Both the position numbers and the translations under genes were made by a program. The notes beneath the pieces were generated by a model. It saw only the letters and a list, made by a program, of their open reading frames with translations, made no database searches and had not been told where the DNA came from. From the NCBI GenBank assembly GCA_934700415.1, contig CAKUXN010000017.1, positions 1 through 13,139 on the forward strand: a stretch of 13,139 bases of DNA, written 5' to 3'. Shown piece after piece: positions 1-7,770 of this stretch. The stretch is from an uncultured Candidatus Saccharibacteria bacterium. Its GTDB lineage: Bacteria > Patescibacteriota > Saccharimonadia > Saccharimonadales > Saccharimonadaceae. The first letter of the stretch is position 1; each line of letters opens with the position of its first letter.

Positions 1-502
1 CGCCAAGAAGCATATTATCATTATTACGACGAATCTCCGATAATTTTTCAATATAAGGTCCAATATCAACTCTTTGCGAACGAATTAAAATTTGCGTCGT
101 AAATCTCAAAGAATTCAGGAAATTTTGATAAGAATACTCCACTGCCTCTCGCTCCACATCACTCATAAGGTCAAAGTTAATTGACTTACAAGCTACCACT
201 GCACGAAAAGATCCATCTTTCATAATTACCACATTGTCACGAAGCTCAGAAATTAGCAATGTAGATTGCGTAGAAGTCGGTACATCCTTGTTTGGTGATA
301 CAGGAGCAGCTTGTTGCGCCATCATAGCCATCGAACCCATATTTTGCATATTATAGTTTTGTTGTGGCATTCCTTGTTGAGGCATGATGTGTTGTGGCAT
401 AGCCTGAGATGACGTCATCGTTTGTGGATTTTGGCCCGGTAAAATCATTTGCGGCCCACCCGCACCTACTTGCCCATTTTGTTGATAATGTTGTGGATTC
501 AT
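1..502 (-). CDS. TraC-like / VirB4-associated T4SS protein, N-terminal part (partial)
   Basis: The gene reads leftward from an ATG at 500-502 and leaves the window at base 1, giving about 167 residues. Residues 1 to about 75 are low complexity, rich in Gln, Met, Pro and Asn with repeated MPQQ units, and probably disordered. From about residue 78 a folded part begins (STQSTLLISELRDNVVIMKDG, then FRAVVACKSINFDLMS and YQNFLNSLRFTTQILIRSQ). This resembles the N-terminal domain of TraC/VirB4-type proteins, which in CPR genomes commonly follows prgI. In that family the protein belongs to the cytoplasmic ATPase part of a conjugation-like type IV secretion apparatus; whether this copy keeps the ATPase domain cannot be seen. 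It starts 3 bp after the prgI stop, so the two are probably co-transcribed and translationally coupled; no Shine-Dalgarno sits at the usual distance. Family call is from motif memory and gene order. Confidence 0.72.
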   Translation of the reverse strand, partial: MNPQHYQQNGQVGAGGPQMILPGQNPQTMTSSQAMPQHIMPQQGMPQQNYNMQNMGSMAMMAQQAAPVSPNKDVPTSTQSTLLISELRDNVVIMKDGSFRAVVACKSINFDLMSDVEREAVEYSYQNFLNSLRFTTQILIRSQRVDIGPYIEKLSEIRRNNDNMLLG

Positions 503-505
503 TTT

Positions 506-1543
506 TTAGTGTAAAGAGATAAAAATTTCTCCTTCGTCCTTTCCTTTTATTCGGTTAGCTTCCTTCGCAATCGTCGCAACAGAATAGTCTGCATTATTCG
601 CTAACTCTATTATACTATGATTTACGGCCTTAGTGGAACCTTTTTTGGTTTCTATTTTACCAGTTCCAATCGATCCTCGCTGGTTCATAATTGCCGCTCC
701 ACCCATATCAATTTCACTTCCTCTCGCAATTGCGCCTCGCATTTTTTCAATTTCCGCATCATGTGCAGCTTTTTGCTTTGCCTTTTCTTCTTCATATTTT
801 CTACGTTCCTCTTCAAATTTGCGGCGCTCTTCCTCAAGCCTAATCTGCTCTTCTTGAATTTTGCGCTGTTCTTCGGCTCGCGCACGATCTTTTTCTTCAC
901 GCGCTCGTCGTTCCTCTTCAGCCTTCTTTTGCTCTTTTTCGCTTCGTCTTGCTTCTCGGCGGCTAATTTCTGCCTGCACATACTCTTTCACGCTCTGCTG
1001 TTGTATCGTTTTACTTTGGTTAATCGCTCTTTCAAGATTTTTCGATTCGTAACTATCGAACATATCGGTCGTCGCATTAGCTTCTGCAATCAAATCTTCT
1101 CGCATTGAATTATTTCCAGCGCCTTTAATTGCATATCCTTCCGTATCTACGATATCAGCCAAAAATGATAACCTATGCGTTGCTTCTTCACTCGAAAGAT
1201 TTCTTGTCCTCACTTCCTCTACAATTTTTGGTGCCGTAATTAAAATTGTTGACTCTCTTTGTCCAGGCGTCCACACTCTTGTATGCGGTTTTAAATAATA
1301 TGAAACTAGAGCCGCCAAATATGTTTCCATTGGCTGATCTTTCTTAAGAGGCAAAGCTAAAACCAAGAAAAACAGCACAAAAGGTACTGGAATAATCGCA
1401 AGCAACGGAAAAAGTTGGAACAGCCCTACCGCAAGCGCAATTAAACCGCCGGCAATCAAAAGGTATACGAACTGCCGAAAACTAAACGGCCCGATTAACT
1501 TGTCGTCCGCCTCAACATCCTGAGGCACTTTATACTGCGCCAT
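506..1543 (-). CDS. PrgI-family type IV secretion membrane protein with coiled-coil extension
   Basis: A 345-aa protein. The N-terminus (MAQYKVPQDVEADDKLIGPF) and the paired hydrophobic segments at about residues 24-44 and 47-66, followed by PMETYLAALVSYYLKPHTRVW, match the PrgI family, small inner-membrane proteins encoded beside VirB4-type ATPases. Residues 185-270 form an extreme Glu/Arg/Lys coiled coil, and a short conserved-looking tail follows (SIIELANNADYSVATIAKEA, then NRIKGK). Classical PrgI is near 120 aa, so about two thirds of this protein is extension. That extension seems typical of CPR versions and may scaffold the apparatus in the cytoplasm (inference). It is the first gene of a unit with the TraC-like gene 3 bp downstream. 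A TATAAT lies only 9 bp upstream of the ATG, so the mRNA may be leaderless or nearly so. Opposite-strand ORFs here are shadows of the coiled-coil codons. Confidence 0.85.
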   Translation of the reverse strand: MAQYKVPQDVEADDKLIGPFSFRQFVYLLIAGGLIALAVGLFQLFPLLAIIPVPFVLFFLVLALPLKKDQPMETYLAALVSYYLKPHTRVWTPGQRESTILITAPKIVEEVRTRNLSSEEATHRLSFLADIVDTEGYAIKGAGNNSMREDLIAEANATTDMFDSYESKNLERAINQSKTIQQQSVKEYVQAEISRREARRSEKEQKKAEEERRAREEKDRARAEEQRKIQEEQIRLEEERRKFEEERRKYEEEKAKQKAAHDAEIEKMRGAIARGSEIDMGGAAIMNQRGSIGTGKIETKKGSTKAVNHSIIELANNADYSVATIAKEANRIKGKDEGEIFISLH

Positions 1544-1552
1544 ACAATATAT

Positions 1553-1558
1553 ATTATA
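1553..1558 (-). promoter_or_regulatory. -10 box for prgI (possible leaderless transcript)
   Basis: A perfect TATAAT on the minus strand ends 9 bp before the prgI ATG. No good -35 box is visible at 16-18 bp (ATTTTA at best). A start 6-8 nt downstream of the -10 leaves a leader of about 1-3 nt and no room for a Shine-Dalgarno sequence. Confidence 0.5.
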
Positions 1559-1585
1559 ACATATACTAGATAAATTAAAATCATA

Positions 1586-1619
1586 AGAAAAACCGCCAAA
1601 CTCTTTAAAGTTGGCGGTT
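1586..1619 (-). terminator. Rho-independent terminator after virB6-like gene
   Basis: A 9-bp stem (AACCGCCAA with TTGGCGGTT, positions 1591-1599 and 1611-1619) is followed on the minus strand by a T-rich run, 25 bp past the stop of the VirB6-like gene. It separates that gene from the prgI promoter. Confidence 0.8.
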
Positions 1620-1643
1620 GAATCTATACAAATTATACACTAG

Positions 1644-4600
1644 TTAAGCATCAGGATAGTTATCCAAATCATCCAAAAGCTCTTTCAAAAATCCATATAA
1701 TTCTATATTATCCGCATATTTATTTTCTTCGTGATAATATTTATCATATTTTTTCGCGATTATAGAACCCTCGCCAAACCAATCTTCAAGCTGTCCAAGC
1801 GTTTCTTCAAAGAAAACTTCAGTTTCATCATCCATAATTTTATCCTTCAAATTTTGCATTTCTCCCAAAAAACGTTCCTTGTCATCTTCGCTATATATAC
1901 GTAGTCTAGAATCATCTTCTCCAGAATCAGCACCCGAATTAGCCTCTTCACGTTGACGTTTTCTCTCTTCTTCATAAAATGCAATTTCTTCCCTCAAAGC
2001 TTCTTCGTTATCCAAATTCACCCATCCACGCAACCAGTCTTTTGCATTGATTGCTGTACCGCTCGTCCTTGTACGATAAATTTGTTTTAGCTTACCAGTT
2101 TCACCAAGAATTTTACGGACCTGTCTACCAGCAAGTTCCATCTTCAGTTTCTTCAAATCTTTAGCACGCAATTTTTGAGCTTCTTCTGCAGTCTTGTCAC
2201 TATATCGAGACTGTATTTCTGCACGTGCTTCTTCATATTTTCTCTTACGTTCATCAGATGGTTCTTCTTCTGAACTACTTTCAAGATAATTCTTAAGTAA
2301 GTGTTCCATCGTCGGTTCGCGATAATCCGTTCTCATACCCAAAATCTGTCCAGTTGTTTGGTCTTTGAAATAATCCATCGTTTTTCTGCGGAAATATTTT
2401 TCAACTTCATCTTCATGACCAGCAAACTCCTTACCTTTCCAAGATGGAGACAAATCATATACCGGATCACCATTTTCATCGACTTTAATAGATCCATCTT
2501 CGTTCTTCTGTTGTTTCAATTCATAACCAGTCCAAAACTTCACACCACTATTAATTTGTTCGCTTCCAGATAGCCATTTCAAGCTTGATGATAAGAATGC
2601 AGGTTCAAAAGCAGTTTGCACTTCTTCACGCTTTCTCAACCATCCTTCCACATCCCATTTCTTTGTAGAGTCAGACGCATCATAACCGTACGCTTTTTTC
2701 AAACTCTCGTCCAAATTAGAAAGTGCTGTACGCTCAATGTTGTCAAGCGAAGTACCTTCTACTAATTTCTTCATATCTTTCTTTGCATACATTCTTGTAC
2801 CGTCTGGTTCATCATGATAACCTTTTACGTATTCATCGTAGGTCACATCCATAGTTTTACGGTCATTGCTATTATAGATACGTGCAGTTTCAAGATTTAT
2901 GTATTTACCGAATCTACGCAAGAATGGGTCATTATCTTTCACTTCAAACATTAAGAAAGAAGCCAACGCTTGCGAGGCGTGCGTACCAAGCTTAAGGCCA
3001 CCATATTGCTTATCTAGAATATCGTCCATTATATTTTTAACGATATCCGTATCACCACGCATATTCACTACCCTAAGGCCAGCAATAATCGAATCTATAT
3101 TACTTGATACTTTAAAGTTCGGATCTTTGGAAAGTTTTTGTGAAAATTCTCGTAGTCTATATTCAACATCTTTCGTCGGCGGTGCCAATTCAAAATATTT
3201 CTGGAATTTTGTATTAATAATCTTAGCCTGTGTATCAAATGCTTGCGCCGCCGAAGCTGCCGCATATTGCGCGTCCAGCACTTCGCCTTCCATGATATTT
3301 TTTACAGAATCATAACGTTCTCTCGCTACATTACCAGCTTCAATGCTATCAAAATGGAATTTATAAGCTATACGTGCCCCAGTCGTAGGATCGTATTTAT
3401 ATCCATTTACGTCATCCATATGCACATTCATTGCTGCTTCAAAACGATTATAACGACCTTCAGCATTTCTCCGCTCGATCATCTCGCCACGTGCAGACTC
3501 CGTAAATAATGCGTCTGCTTCTTTTATCGTCATCGCATCAAGCGCATTTAATCTCGCTTTTTGCGCCACACTCGCACGGTTCTTCACCGCTTCAAGCTGA
3601 CCCATACCCTTATTCATATTGTTCTTATGTCTGAGAATCGTTCTCTGATATCTTATATTTCTTGCTTGAAGTTCATAGGACTCTTCGCCTTCCGCCGACG
3701 GAGTACCATCCTTTTTATAATTTCGCATTGCCGCATATGCCTGACCCCTCAATCTCACCGACTCTGCATGCTCTTTCGTTTCCTCATCGCGCGCAACCCT
3801 ACGATCCGACATAAATTGCATTAGTCTCGCAGACGGTGTATAAGCTCTGCCTGAAGATAAAGTCTTCTGTCTGGTAAGCTGTCTACGCGAATCTGCCCAA
3901 GCACGATTTGTTGCAAGTGGCCTTGCAGCCAAACTTTGAATTTTGCCATTGATAGTCGAAAGGAATGTCCCGCTCATCTTCATTAAACTCCATGAGAAGA
4001 ACAATGGGAAAATTTGCACCGCGACACCTAGCATCAAGCCAAATCCATCTTTTGCGCTCGTAATAATCGCCCAGCCGGCCAAATTTGATGCTCCAAATAA
4101 AAGCGAAAACATCGGGTAAAATACCAACATTTGTGTCAATAATTTTTTCCAACGCTTAAATAAATCTTCAGTATTAGGCAACATATATGCCACAATTGCT
4201 AGCGGTGATACCATAATAAGCAATGCCACCACTGCCTGACGTAAAGCAATCGTAATCAAACCTGATGCCACCGCCACAATCGCACCAAGTACCACAGGTA
4301 TAAGCATCCAAATCGAGCCAGTTTCAAAAGCAATCACACCCGCACCCACCGCCAATGCTGCTCCTCCTGCCATCGAAGAATACATCTCCGACATCGATAC
4401 GCCCGAAATCATTCCTGGGTCCATCGTCGCCATTGTCGATTCCTCAATCGAGGCAAACAGTCCCCTCAAGCTATTCCCCACAATATTTGATACGTCTACC
4501 GCTAATGAACAAATAATAAAGCTTAGATTCACCAAAATTGCCACCACAATCATCTTTGGCAATATCTTCTTTATTCCGTAATTTGAAATCCCCACACCAG

Positions 4601-4991
4601 TTAGCTGAGAATAAATCACCACCAAAAACAGTATAATAAATACTATGTTCGTTACACCTCTGGCATATTTCCAAATTTCATAAATCGGTGAACCATCTTT
4701 CATCTCTACCGGCTGAATTACCAAAATATCCTCAATCTTCTTATAAAGCCAGTCTACCGCTTCCGAAATTTTTCCCGTCGTCGGACACACTAACCAGCCT
4801 AAAGAGCCCAGGCTGTCTTCGCAAGAAACACCCTGTGTCTGTTCCGTAACTGTTGGCGTCCCTGTAGGTGGATCAGCGTATACATTATTTGTTGGGCCAA
4901 AAGCCATCAAGCCAAAGGCCCCCATCATAGCAAAAAGACAGCCAAAAATGACTTTTCTAAACCAATTTTTTGTTAGTTTTTTTGCTATCAT
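1644..4991 (-). CDS. VirB6/TrbL-like polytopic membrane protein with large C-terminal domain
   Basis: I place the start at the ATG at 4989-4991, giving 1115 aa (MIAKKLTKNWFRKVIFG...). The frame is open to 5054, but that extension overlaps a consensus promoter, while GGAGG sits 11 bp before 4991. Residues 13-39 look like a signal peptide or anchor ending NNVYA. Hydrophobic segments follow at about 113-133, 145-165, 208-223, 227-249, 253-271, 286-310 and 317-337, a topology like VirB6/TrbL, the inner-membrane channel component of type IV secretion. VirB6 is usually 300-400 aa; here a charged, probably cytoplasmic region of about 740 residues follows (372-1115), rich in Arg/Lys/Glu, with many predicted helices and an acidic C-terminus. 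The gene is monocistronic, with its own promoter and terminator, and divergent from the pilin genes. Family call rests on topology and neighbours. Confidence 0.75.
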   Translation of the reverse strand: MIAKKLTKNWFRKVIFGCLFAMMGAFGLMAFGPTNNVYADPPTGTPTVTEQTQGVSCEDSLGSLGWLVCPTTGKISEAVDWLYKKIEDILVIQPVEMKDGSPIYEIWKYARGVTNIVFIILFLVVIYSQLTGVGISNYGIKKILPKMIVVAILVNLSFIICSLAVDVSNIVGNSLRGLFASIEESTMATMDPGMISGVSMSEMYSSMAGGAALAVGAGVIAFETGSIWMLIPVVLGAIVAVASGLITIALRQAVVALLIMVSPLAIVAYMLPNTEDLFKRWKKLLTQMLVFYPMFSLLFGASNLAGWAIITSAKDGFGLMLGVAVQIFPLFFSWSLMKMSGTFLSTINGKIQSLAARPLATNRAWADSRRQLTRQKTLSSGRAYTPSARLMQFMSDRRVARDEETKEHAESVRLRGQAYAAMRNYKKDGTPSAEGEESYELQARNIRYQRTILRHKNNMNKGMGQLEAVKNRASVAQKARLNALDAMTIKEADALFTESARGEMIERRNAEGRYNRFEAAMNVHMDDVNGYKYDPTTGARIAYKFHFDSIEAGNVARERYDSVKNIMEGEVLDAQYAAASAAQAFDTQAKIINTKFQKYFELAPPTKDVEYRLREFSQKLSKDPNFKVSSNIDSIIAGLRVVNMRGDTDIVKNIMDDILDKQYGGLKLGTHASQALASFLMFEVKDNDPFLRRFGKYINLETARIYNSNDRKTMDVTYDEYVKGYHDEPDGTRMYAKKDMKKLVEGTSLDNIERTALSNLDESLKKAYGYDASDSTKKWDVEGWLRKREEVQTAFEPAFLSSSLKWLSGSEQINSGVKFWTGYELKQQKNEDGSIKVDENGDPVYDLSPSWKGKEFAGHEDEVEKYFRRKTMDYFKDQTTGQILGMRTDYREPTMEHLLKNYLESSSEEEPSDERKRKYEEARAEIQSRYSDKTAEEAQKLRAKDLKKLKMELAGRQVRKILGETGKLKQIYRTRTSGTAINAKDWLRGWVNLDNEEALREEIAFYEEERKRQREEANSGADSGEDDSRLRIYSEDDKERFLGEMQNLKDKIMDDETEVFFEETLGQLEDWFGEGSIIAKKYDKYYHEENKYADNIELYGFLKELLDDLDNYPDA

Positions 4992-5025
4992 AATAAAATT
5001 CGCCTCCCTTTTAAGGCGTGTGTTA

Positions 5026-5054
5026 ATTATAGCACACATAAGCGTTTTTGTCAA
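5026..5054 (-). promoter_or_regulatory. Consensus sigma70 promoter for virB6-like gene
   Basis: On the minus strand a perfect TTGACA (5049-5054) and a perfect TATAAT (5026-5031) are separated by exactly 17 bp. The -10 box sits inside an inverted repeat, GTGTG (5018-5022) and CACAC (5033-5037), which could serve as an operator. The Shine-Dalgarno GGAGG is at 5003-5007. This promoter excludes the longest ORF start at 5054. Confidence 0.9.
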
Positions 5055-5145
5055 TACTAATATCCTTCTAGTTTCTCTTAAACCCCAATTTGGTTATTTC
5101 CAAAAAATATGATAATATTAAGGTAAATTAATTACGGATATTTAA

Positions 5146-6132
5146 ATGAAAAAAATCTTCAAAAATCTTCTAGTCGTCATAGGAATTCTATTCTCTACCA
5201 GTATGGTTCTAAATATAAACAGTCCAGTCTATGCTGATAGCGATGGGCTTGGTACTTTTCGAGAATTTCTTCCAGGTATGGTATCATGGGATGGTGATAT
5301 CAAGCCTAACCCAAGTAGCGAAGAAGACTTAAAATTCAACGTAAAACAAATCACTGTTAACATCTCTAAGAGTATCGCAGCAATAGCCACATATTTAATG
5401 GTCGGTTATGTCATTTACGGAGGATATCTATATATTTTCTCTTCAGGAGATCCAGCAAAAGCCACTGCCGGCAAGAAAACCTTATCTCATGCTTTTATTG
5501 GTCTTGCCATTGTAGCCTTAGCACATATTATCATTAGCTCAGCAGGTATTGCAATCTTAGGCGAAGCAGGAGCCTTTGATGACAAAAATTGTGTTGAAAG
5601 TAAATGCATTGAAGCAAGCGATCTTTTCTTCAACATTATAAATTGGGTTATTGGTATTACCGGTGTCGTATCAGCAATATTCGTCGTAATTGGCGGTATC
5701 GGTTACATGACTTCAGCTGGCGACCCAGCCAAACTCCAAAAAGCCAAAACTACTATCATTTACTCACTAATCGGCCTTGCAATTGTAGGTTTATCACTCG
5801 TTATCAGCAATTTCGCCGTTGATATTATAAATAAAGCAGATTCTGGAGAAGATATCCGCGACCCGATAGTAAGTTTACTCAATACTATTATAGGCATCCT
5901 CGGCACTGTAGCAGTTATCTTTATCGTAAAAGGCGGCTTCACTTACATGACCTCCACTGGTGATCCAGGCAAAATCAAAAAAGCCAAAGACACTATTCTC
6001 TACGCTTGTATCGGACTTATCGTCTGCGCTCTGGCTTTCGTGATAGTTAACTGGGCAGTCCGATCTATCAATTCTTCTTCAAGAATCACACTTCCCAAAA
6101 ATGATATTGCATTTTTAGAAAAAAAATTATAA
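5146..6132 (+). CDS. Triple-module VirB2/TrbC-like pilin fusion protein
   Basis: A 328-aa protein with a signal peptide (residues 1-30, ending SPVYA). Three copies of the two-helix T4SS pilin module follow. Each has a hydrophobic helix, a GG-x-x-Y turn with SxGDPxK, then a Lys-rich stretch and a second hydrophobic helix: YGGYLYIFSSGDPAK at 91-105, IGGIGYMTSAGDPAK at 182-196 and KGGFTYMTSTGDPGK at 262-276. Modules 2 and 3 are closest to each other and to the adjacent single pilin. Module 1 is more diverged, and two cysteines (149, 154) lie in the linker after it. VirB2-type pilins are normally single-module, so this is a tandem internal duplication. It probably encodes a membrane or pilus-base component of the type IV-like machine (inference). 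TTAAGGTAAA occurs 18 bp before the ATG and again before the next gene. The next pilin gene starts 31 bp downstream. Confidence 0.85.
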   Translation: MKKIFKNLLVVIGILFSTSMVLNINSPVYADSDGLGTFREFLPGMVSWDGDIKPNPSSEEDLKFNVKQITVNISKSIAAIATYLMVGYVIYGGYLYIFSSGDPAKATAGKKTLSHAFIGLAIVALAHIIISSAGIAILGEAGAFDDKNCVESKCIEASDLFFNIINWVIGITGVVSAIFVVIGGIGYMTSAGDPAKLQKAKTTIIYSLIGLAIVGLSLVISNFAVDIINKADSGEDIRDPIVSLLNTIIGILGTVAVIFIVKGGFTYMTSTGDPGKIKKAKDTILYACIGLIVCALAFVIVNWAVRSINSSSRITLPKNDIAFLEKKL

Positions 6133-6163
6133 AATAGAACTTAAATTAAGGTAAAGGATTAAA

Positions 6164-6448
6164 ATGAATAAATTAATCACAACTTTAGCGGAAATAACCC
6201 CAGTCGGTGACGGTAACAGCGATTTAATGTCAAGTATTACTGGTATTCTTAATGGCATTATCGCAGCCCTCGGTATCGTTGCGGTTATCGTAATTATTAT
6301 TGGCGGTATCGGCTACATGACCTCAGCTGGTGATTCTGGTAAAGTCAAAAAAGCTAAAGACACTATTCTTTATGGTCTTATCGGTTTAATCGTAGTTGCA
6401 CTTGCCTTTGCAATTGTAAACTTCGTAATCGTTAATATTATTAAATAA
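6164..6448 (+). CDS. VirB2/TrbC-like single-module pilin
   Basis: A 94-aa protein with two hydrophobic helices (about 28-50 and 66-92) around IGGIGYMTSAGDSGKVKKAK, the T4SS pilin signature. The module is nearly the same as modules 2 and 3 of the upstream gene, so it probably arose by duplication. It has no evident cleavable signal peptide; the first 25 residues are mostly polar. AAAGGA ends 5 bp before the ATG, a good ribosome binding site. Likely co-transcribed with the triple pilin and ended by the hairpin about 20 bp downstream. The expected role is a pilus or inner-membrane subunit of the type IV system. Confidence 0.88.
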   Translation: MNKLITTLAEITPVGDGNSDLMSSITGILNGIIAALGIVAVIVIIIGGIGYMTSAGDSGKVKKAKDTILYGLIGLIVVALAFAIVNFVIVNIIK

Positions 6449-6466
6449 TAAAAATTATCCACTTTT

Positions 6467-6497
6467 AAAAAACACCTTCGAAAGAAGGTGTTTTTTT
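6467..6497. terminator. Bidirectional Rho-independent terminator between pilin and hsp20
   Basis: A perfect hairpin, AACACCTTC (6471-6479), GAAA loop, GAAGGTGTT (6484-6492). An A-run precedes it and a T-run follows (to 6497), so it can end both the rightward pilin operon and the leftward hsp20 transcript. Confidence 0.92.
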
Positions 6498-6515
6498 AGT
6501 AGCTCGTTATAATAA

Positions 6516-7013
6516 TTATTGCACTGCAATTTTCTTTTTTAGCGCTTCGGTTTTTTCCTTTTCGAAGGTGATAGTAAGTACACCATCTTTAAGTTCCGCC
6601 TTTACGCTATTTTCATCTTCACGAACTTGCACAGGTAGTGCAATCGTTCTAGAAAATTCTCCCCAATAGCATTCCTGAATATGCCATCTAGTAGTCTGTT
6701 CATCTTCGCCACCCGAAAGCACACCAGAAATCGTCAAAATATTGTCGGAAATACTGACATCAAGATCAGATTTCGAAATACCGGCAGTCCGGGCCTTAAC
6801 TACTAGTTTGTCGGCGGTCTCATAGACATCTACTGCTAGCTGTCCAGGAAAATCGTCGGCATTTTCCCACTCATCTTCTACTGGTTCGCTTGATTCCTGA
6901 GGTACTACCTCATCGGCGGCTTCTTTAGGAGCTACGAAATCATCGTCTCCACCCAAGAACGCAGCAGCGAGATCATCCTCCATCAGCAAATCATCACTGT
7001 TTGTACGAGCCAT
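6516..7013 (-). CDS. Hsp20 / alpha-crystallin small heat-shock protein
   Basis: A 165-aa protein when started at the ATG at 7011-7013, which has GGAGGAA directly upstream. The frame stays open to 7178, but that part is antisense to comFC and contains the promoter. Residues 1-50 are acidic and probably disordered (repeated Asp/Glu, EDDLAAAFLGGDDD). The alpha-crystallin domain spans about 55-150: QLAVDVYETADKLVVKA, SDLDVSISDNILTISG, YWGEFSRTIALPV, and the typical terminal strand KDGVLTITFEKE. The family forms ATP-independent chaperone oligomers that hold unfolded proteins in the cytoplasm. No clear IxI motif is present; the protein ends KKIAVQ. Divergent from comFC, with a palindrome over its -10 box. 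Confidence 0.93.
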   Translation of the reverse strand: MARTNSDDLLMEDDLAAAFLGGDDDFVAPKEAADEVVPQESSEPVEDEWENADDFPGQLAVDVYETADKLVVKARTAGISKSDLDVSISDNILTISGVLSGGEDEQTTRWHIQECYWGEFSRTIALPVQVREDENSVKAELKDGVLTITFEKEKTEALKKKIAVQ

Positions 7014-7034
7014 ATTTCCTCCACTTATATTGTT

Positions 7035-7053
7035 ATGCTTTATTATAAAGCAT
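7035..7053. repeat. 19-bp perfect palindrome over the hsp20 -10 box (candidate operator)
   Basis: ATGCTTTAT, one central T, then ATAAAGCAT: 9-bp perfect arms. It lies between divergent hsp20 and comFC and contains the hsp20 -10 box (7042-7047). It does not match the CIRCE element of HrcA. Confidence 0.7.
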
Positions 7054-7070
7054 CTTGGTAGTAAAATCAA
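7042..7070 (-). promoter_or_regulatory. Promoter for hsp20
   Basis: On the minus strand TTGATT (7065-7070) and TATAAT (7042-7047) are 17 bp apart, placing the start about 20-25 bp before the hsp20 ribosome binding site. No sigma32 or CIRCE signal was recognised. Confidence 0.75.
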
Positions 7071-7077
7071 GAGTATT

Positions 7078-7770
7078 ATGTCCATCATTGTAAAAAATAC
7101 AACACTAATAAGCCTTTTTGACCTACTTGCTCCCCACTCTTGTAGGGGTTGTGGGACTATCGGCGAACCACTTTGCAATCGTTGTAAAAATTACATTATT
7201 TTACATAATTCAAATTTCTGTCCTATTTGCAAAATCAAAACCCCTTCTGGCCAATGCCAAAATTGCAAAGACTTACCTCCTATTTTTATTGTTGGTGAAA
7301 GGAGTGGTTTGCTTGACGAAATAATCCACGAATATAAGTACAGTTCAACAAAAGCTCTTAGTTTTAAGCTTGCCAATCTTCTAGATTCATGTCTACCCAA
7401 AAACCTACCCGAAAATACTGTTATTGTTCCTCTCCCCACCGCGACCAATCATATTCGCTCCCGCGGGTTTGACCATATCCTAAGACTAGCAAAACAACTC
7501 GCCAACATTCGTCATTATCGAGTAAAAAGATTACTCATACGCACATCGAACACTACCCAAGTCGGTTCTAGCCGCAAAGCACGTTTATCACAAGCTGACC
7601 ATGCTTTTAGCGTCGACCCCAAATTCTCCATTGATAAAAACCTCACTTATATATTATTAGATGATGTTTGGACCACCGGCGCCAGCATGAAAGCCGCCAT
7701 TAAAAAACTCCAGCAAGCTGGAGTTTCAAAAATCGTCGTTGCACTGTTAGCAGTTAGTCGACTGGATTAA
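7078..7770 (+). CDS. comFC: ComFC-type phosphoribosyltransferase family protein
   Basis: A 230-aa protein from the ATG at 7078; a TTG at 7030 is in frame but would begin inside the palindrome. The N-terminus has the double zinc-ribbon-like cysteine pairs of ComF proteins: C22/C25, C33/C36, C48/C51, C60/C63. The phosphoribosyltransferase domain follows, with VPLPTATNHIRSRGFDH at about 117-133 and the PRPP-binding loop ILLDDVWTTGAS at 192-203. Length and order match the ComFC/GntX family, required for natural transformation in several bacteria and acting in the cytoplasm after DNA uptake. Its place beside type IV pilin genes fits a DNA-uptake role (inference). The start has only a weak Shine-Dalgarno (AAGAG, 5-bp spacing). 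The 3' end overlaps the convergent pilin gene by 24 bp. Confidence 0.9.
   Translation: MSIIVKNTTLISLFDLLAPHSCRGCGTIGEPLCNRCKNYIILHNSNFCPICKIKTPSGQCQNCKDLPPIFIVGERSGLLDEIIHEYKYSSTKALSFKLANLLDSCLPKNLPENTVIVPLPTATNHIRSRGFDHILRLAKQLANIRHYRVKRLLIRTSNTTQVGSSRKARLSQADHAFSVDPKFSIDKNLTYILLDDVWTTGASMKAAIKKLQQAGVSKIVVALLAVSRLD

Noticed and set aside
617..1108. 163-aa and other ORFs on the plus strand opposite prgI
   Set aside because: They are Phe/Ser-rich mirror images of the Glu/Arg/Lys coiled-coil codons of prgI and have no promoter or ribosome binding site.
3243..3824. Plus-strand ORFs opposite the VirB6-like gene
   Set aside because: They are short, lie wholly antisense to a well-supported gene and show no translation signals.
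7014..7178. 55-residue N-terminal extension of hsp20
   Set aside because: It is antisense to comFC and contains the hsp20 promoter; GGAGGAA before the ATG at 7013 fixes the start.
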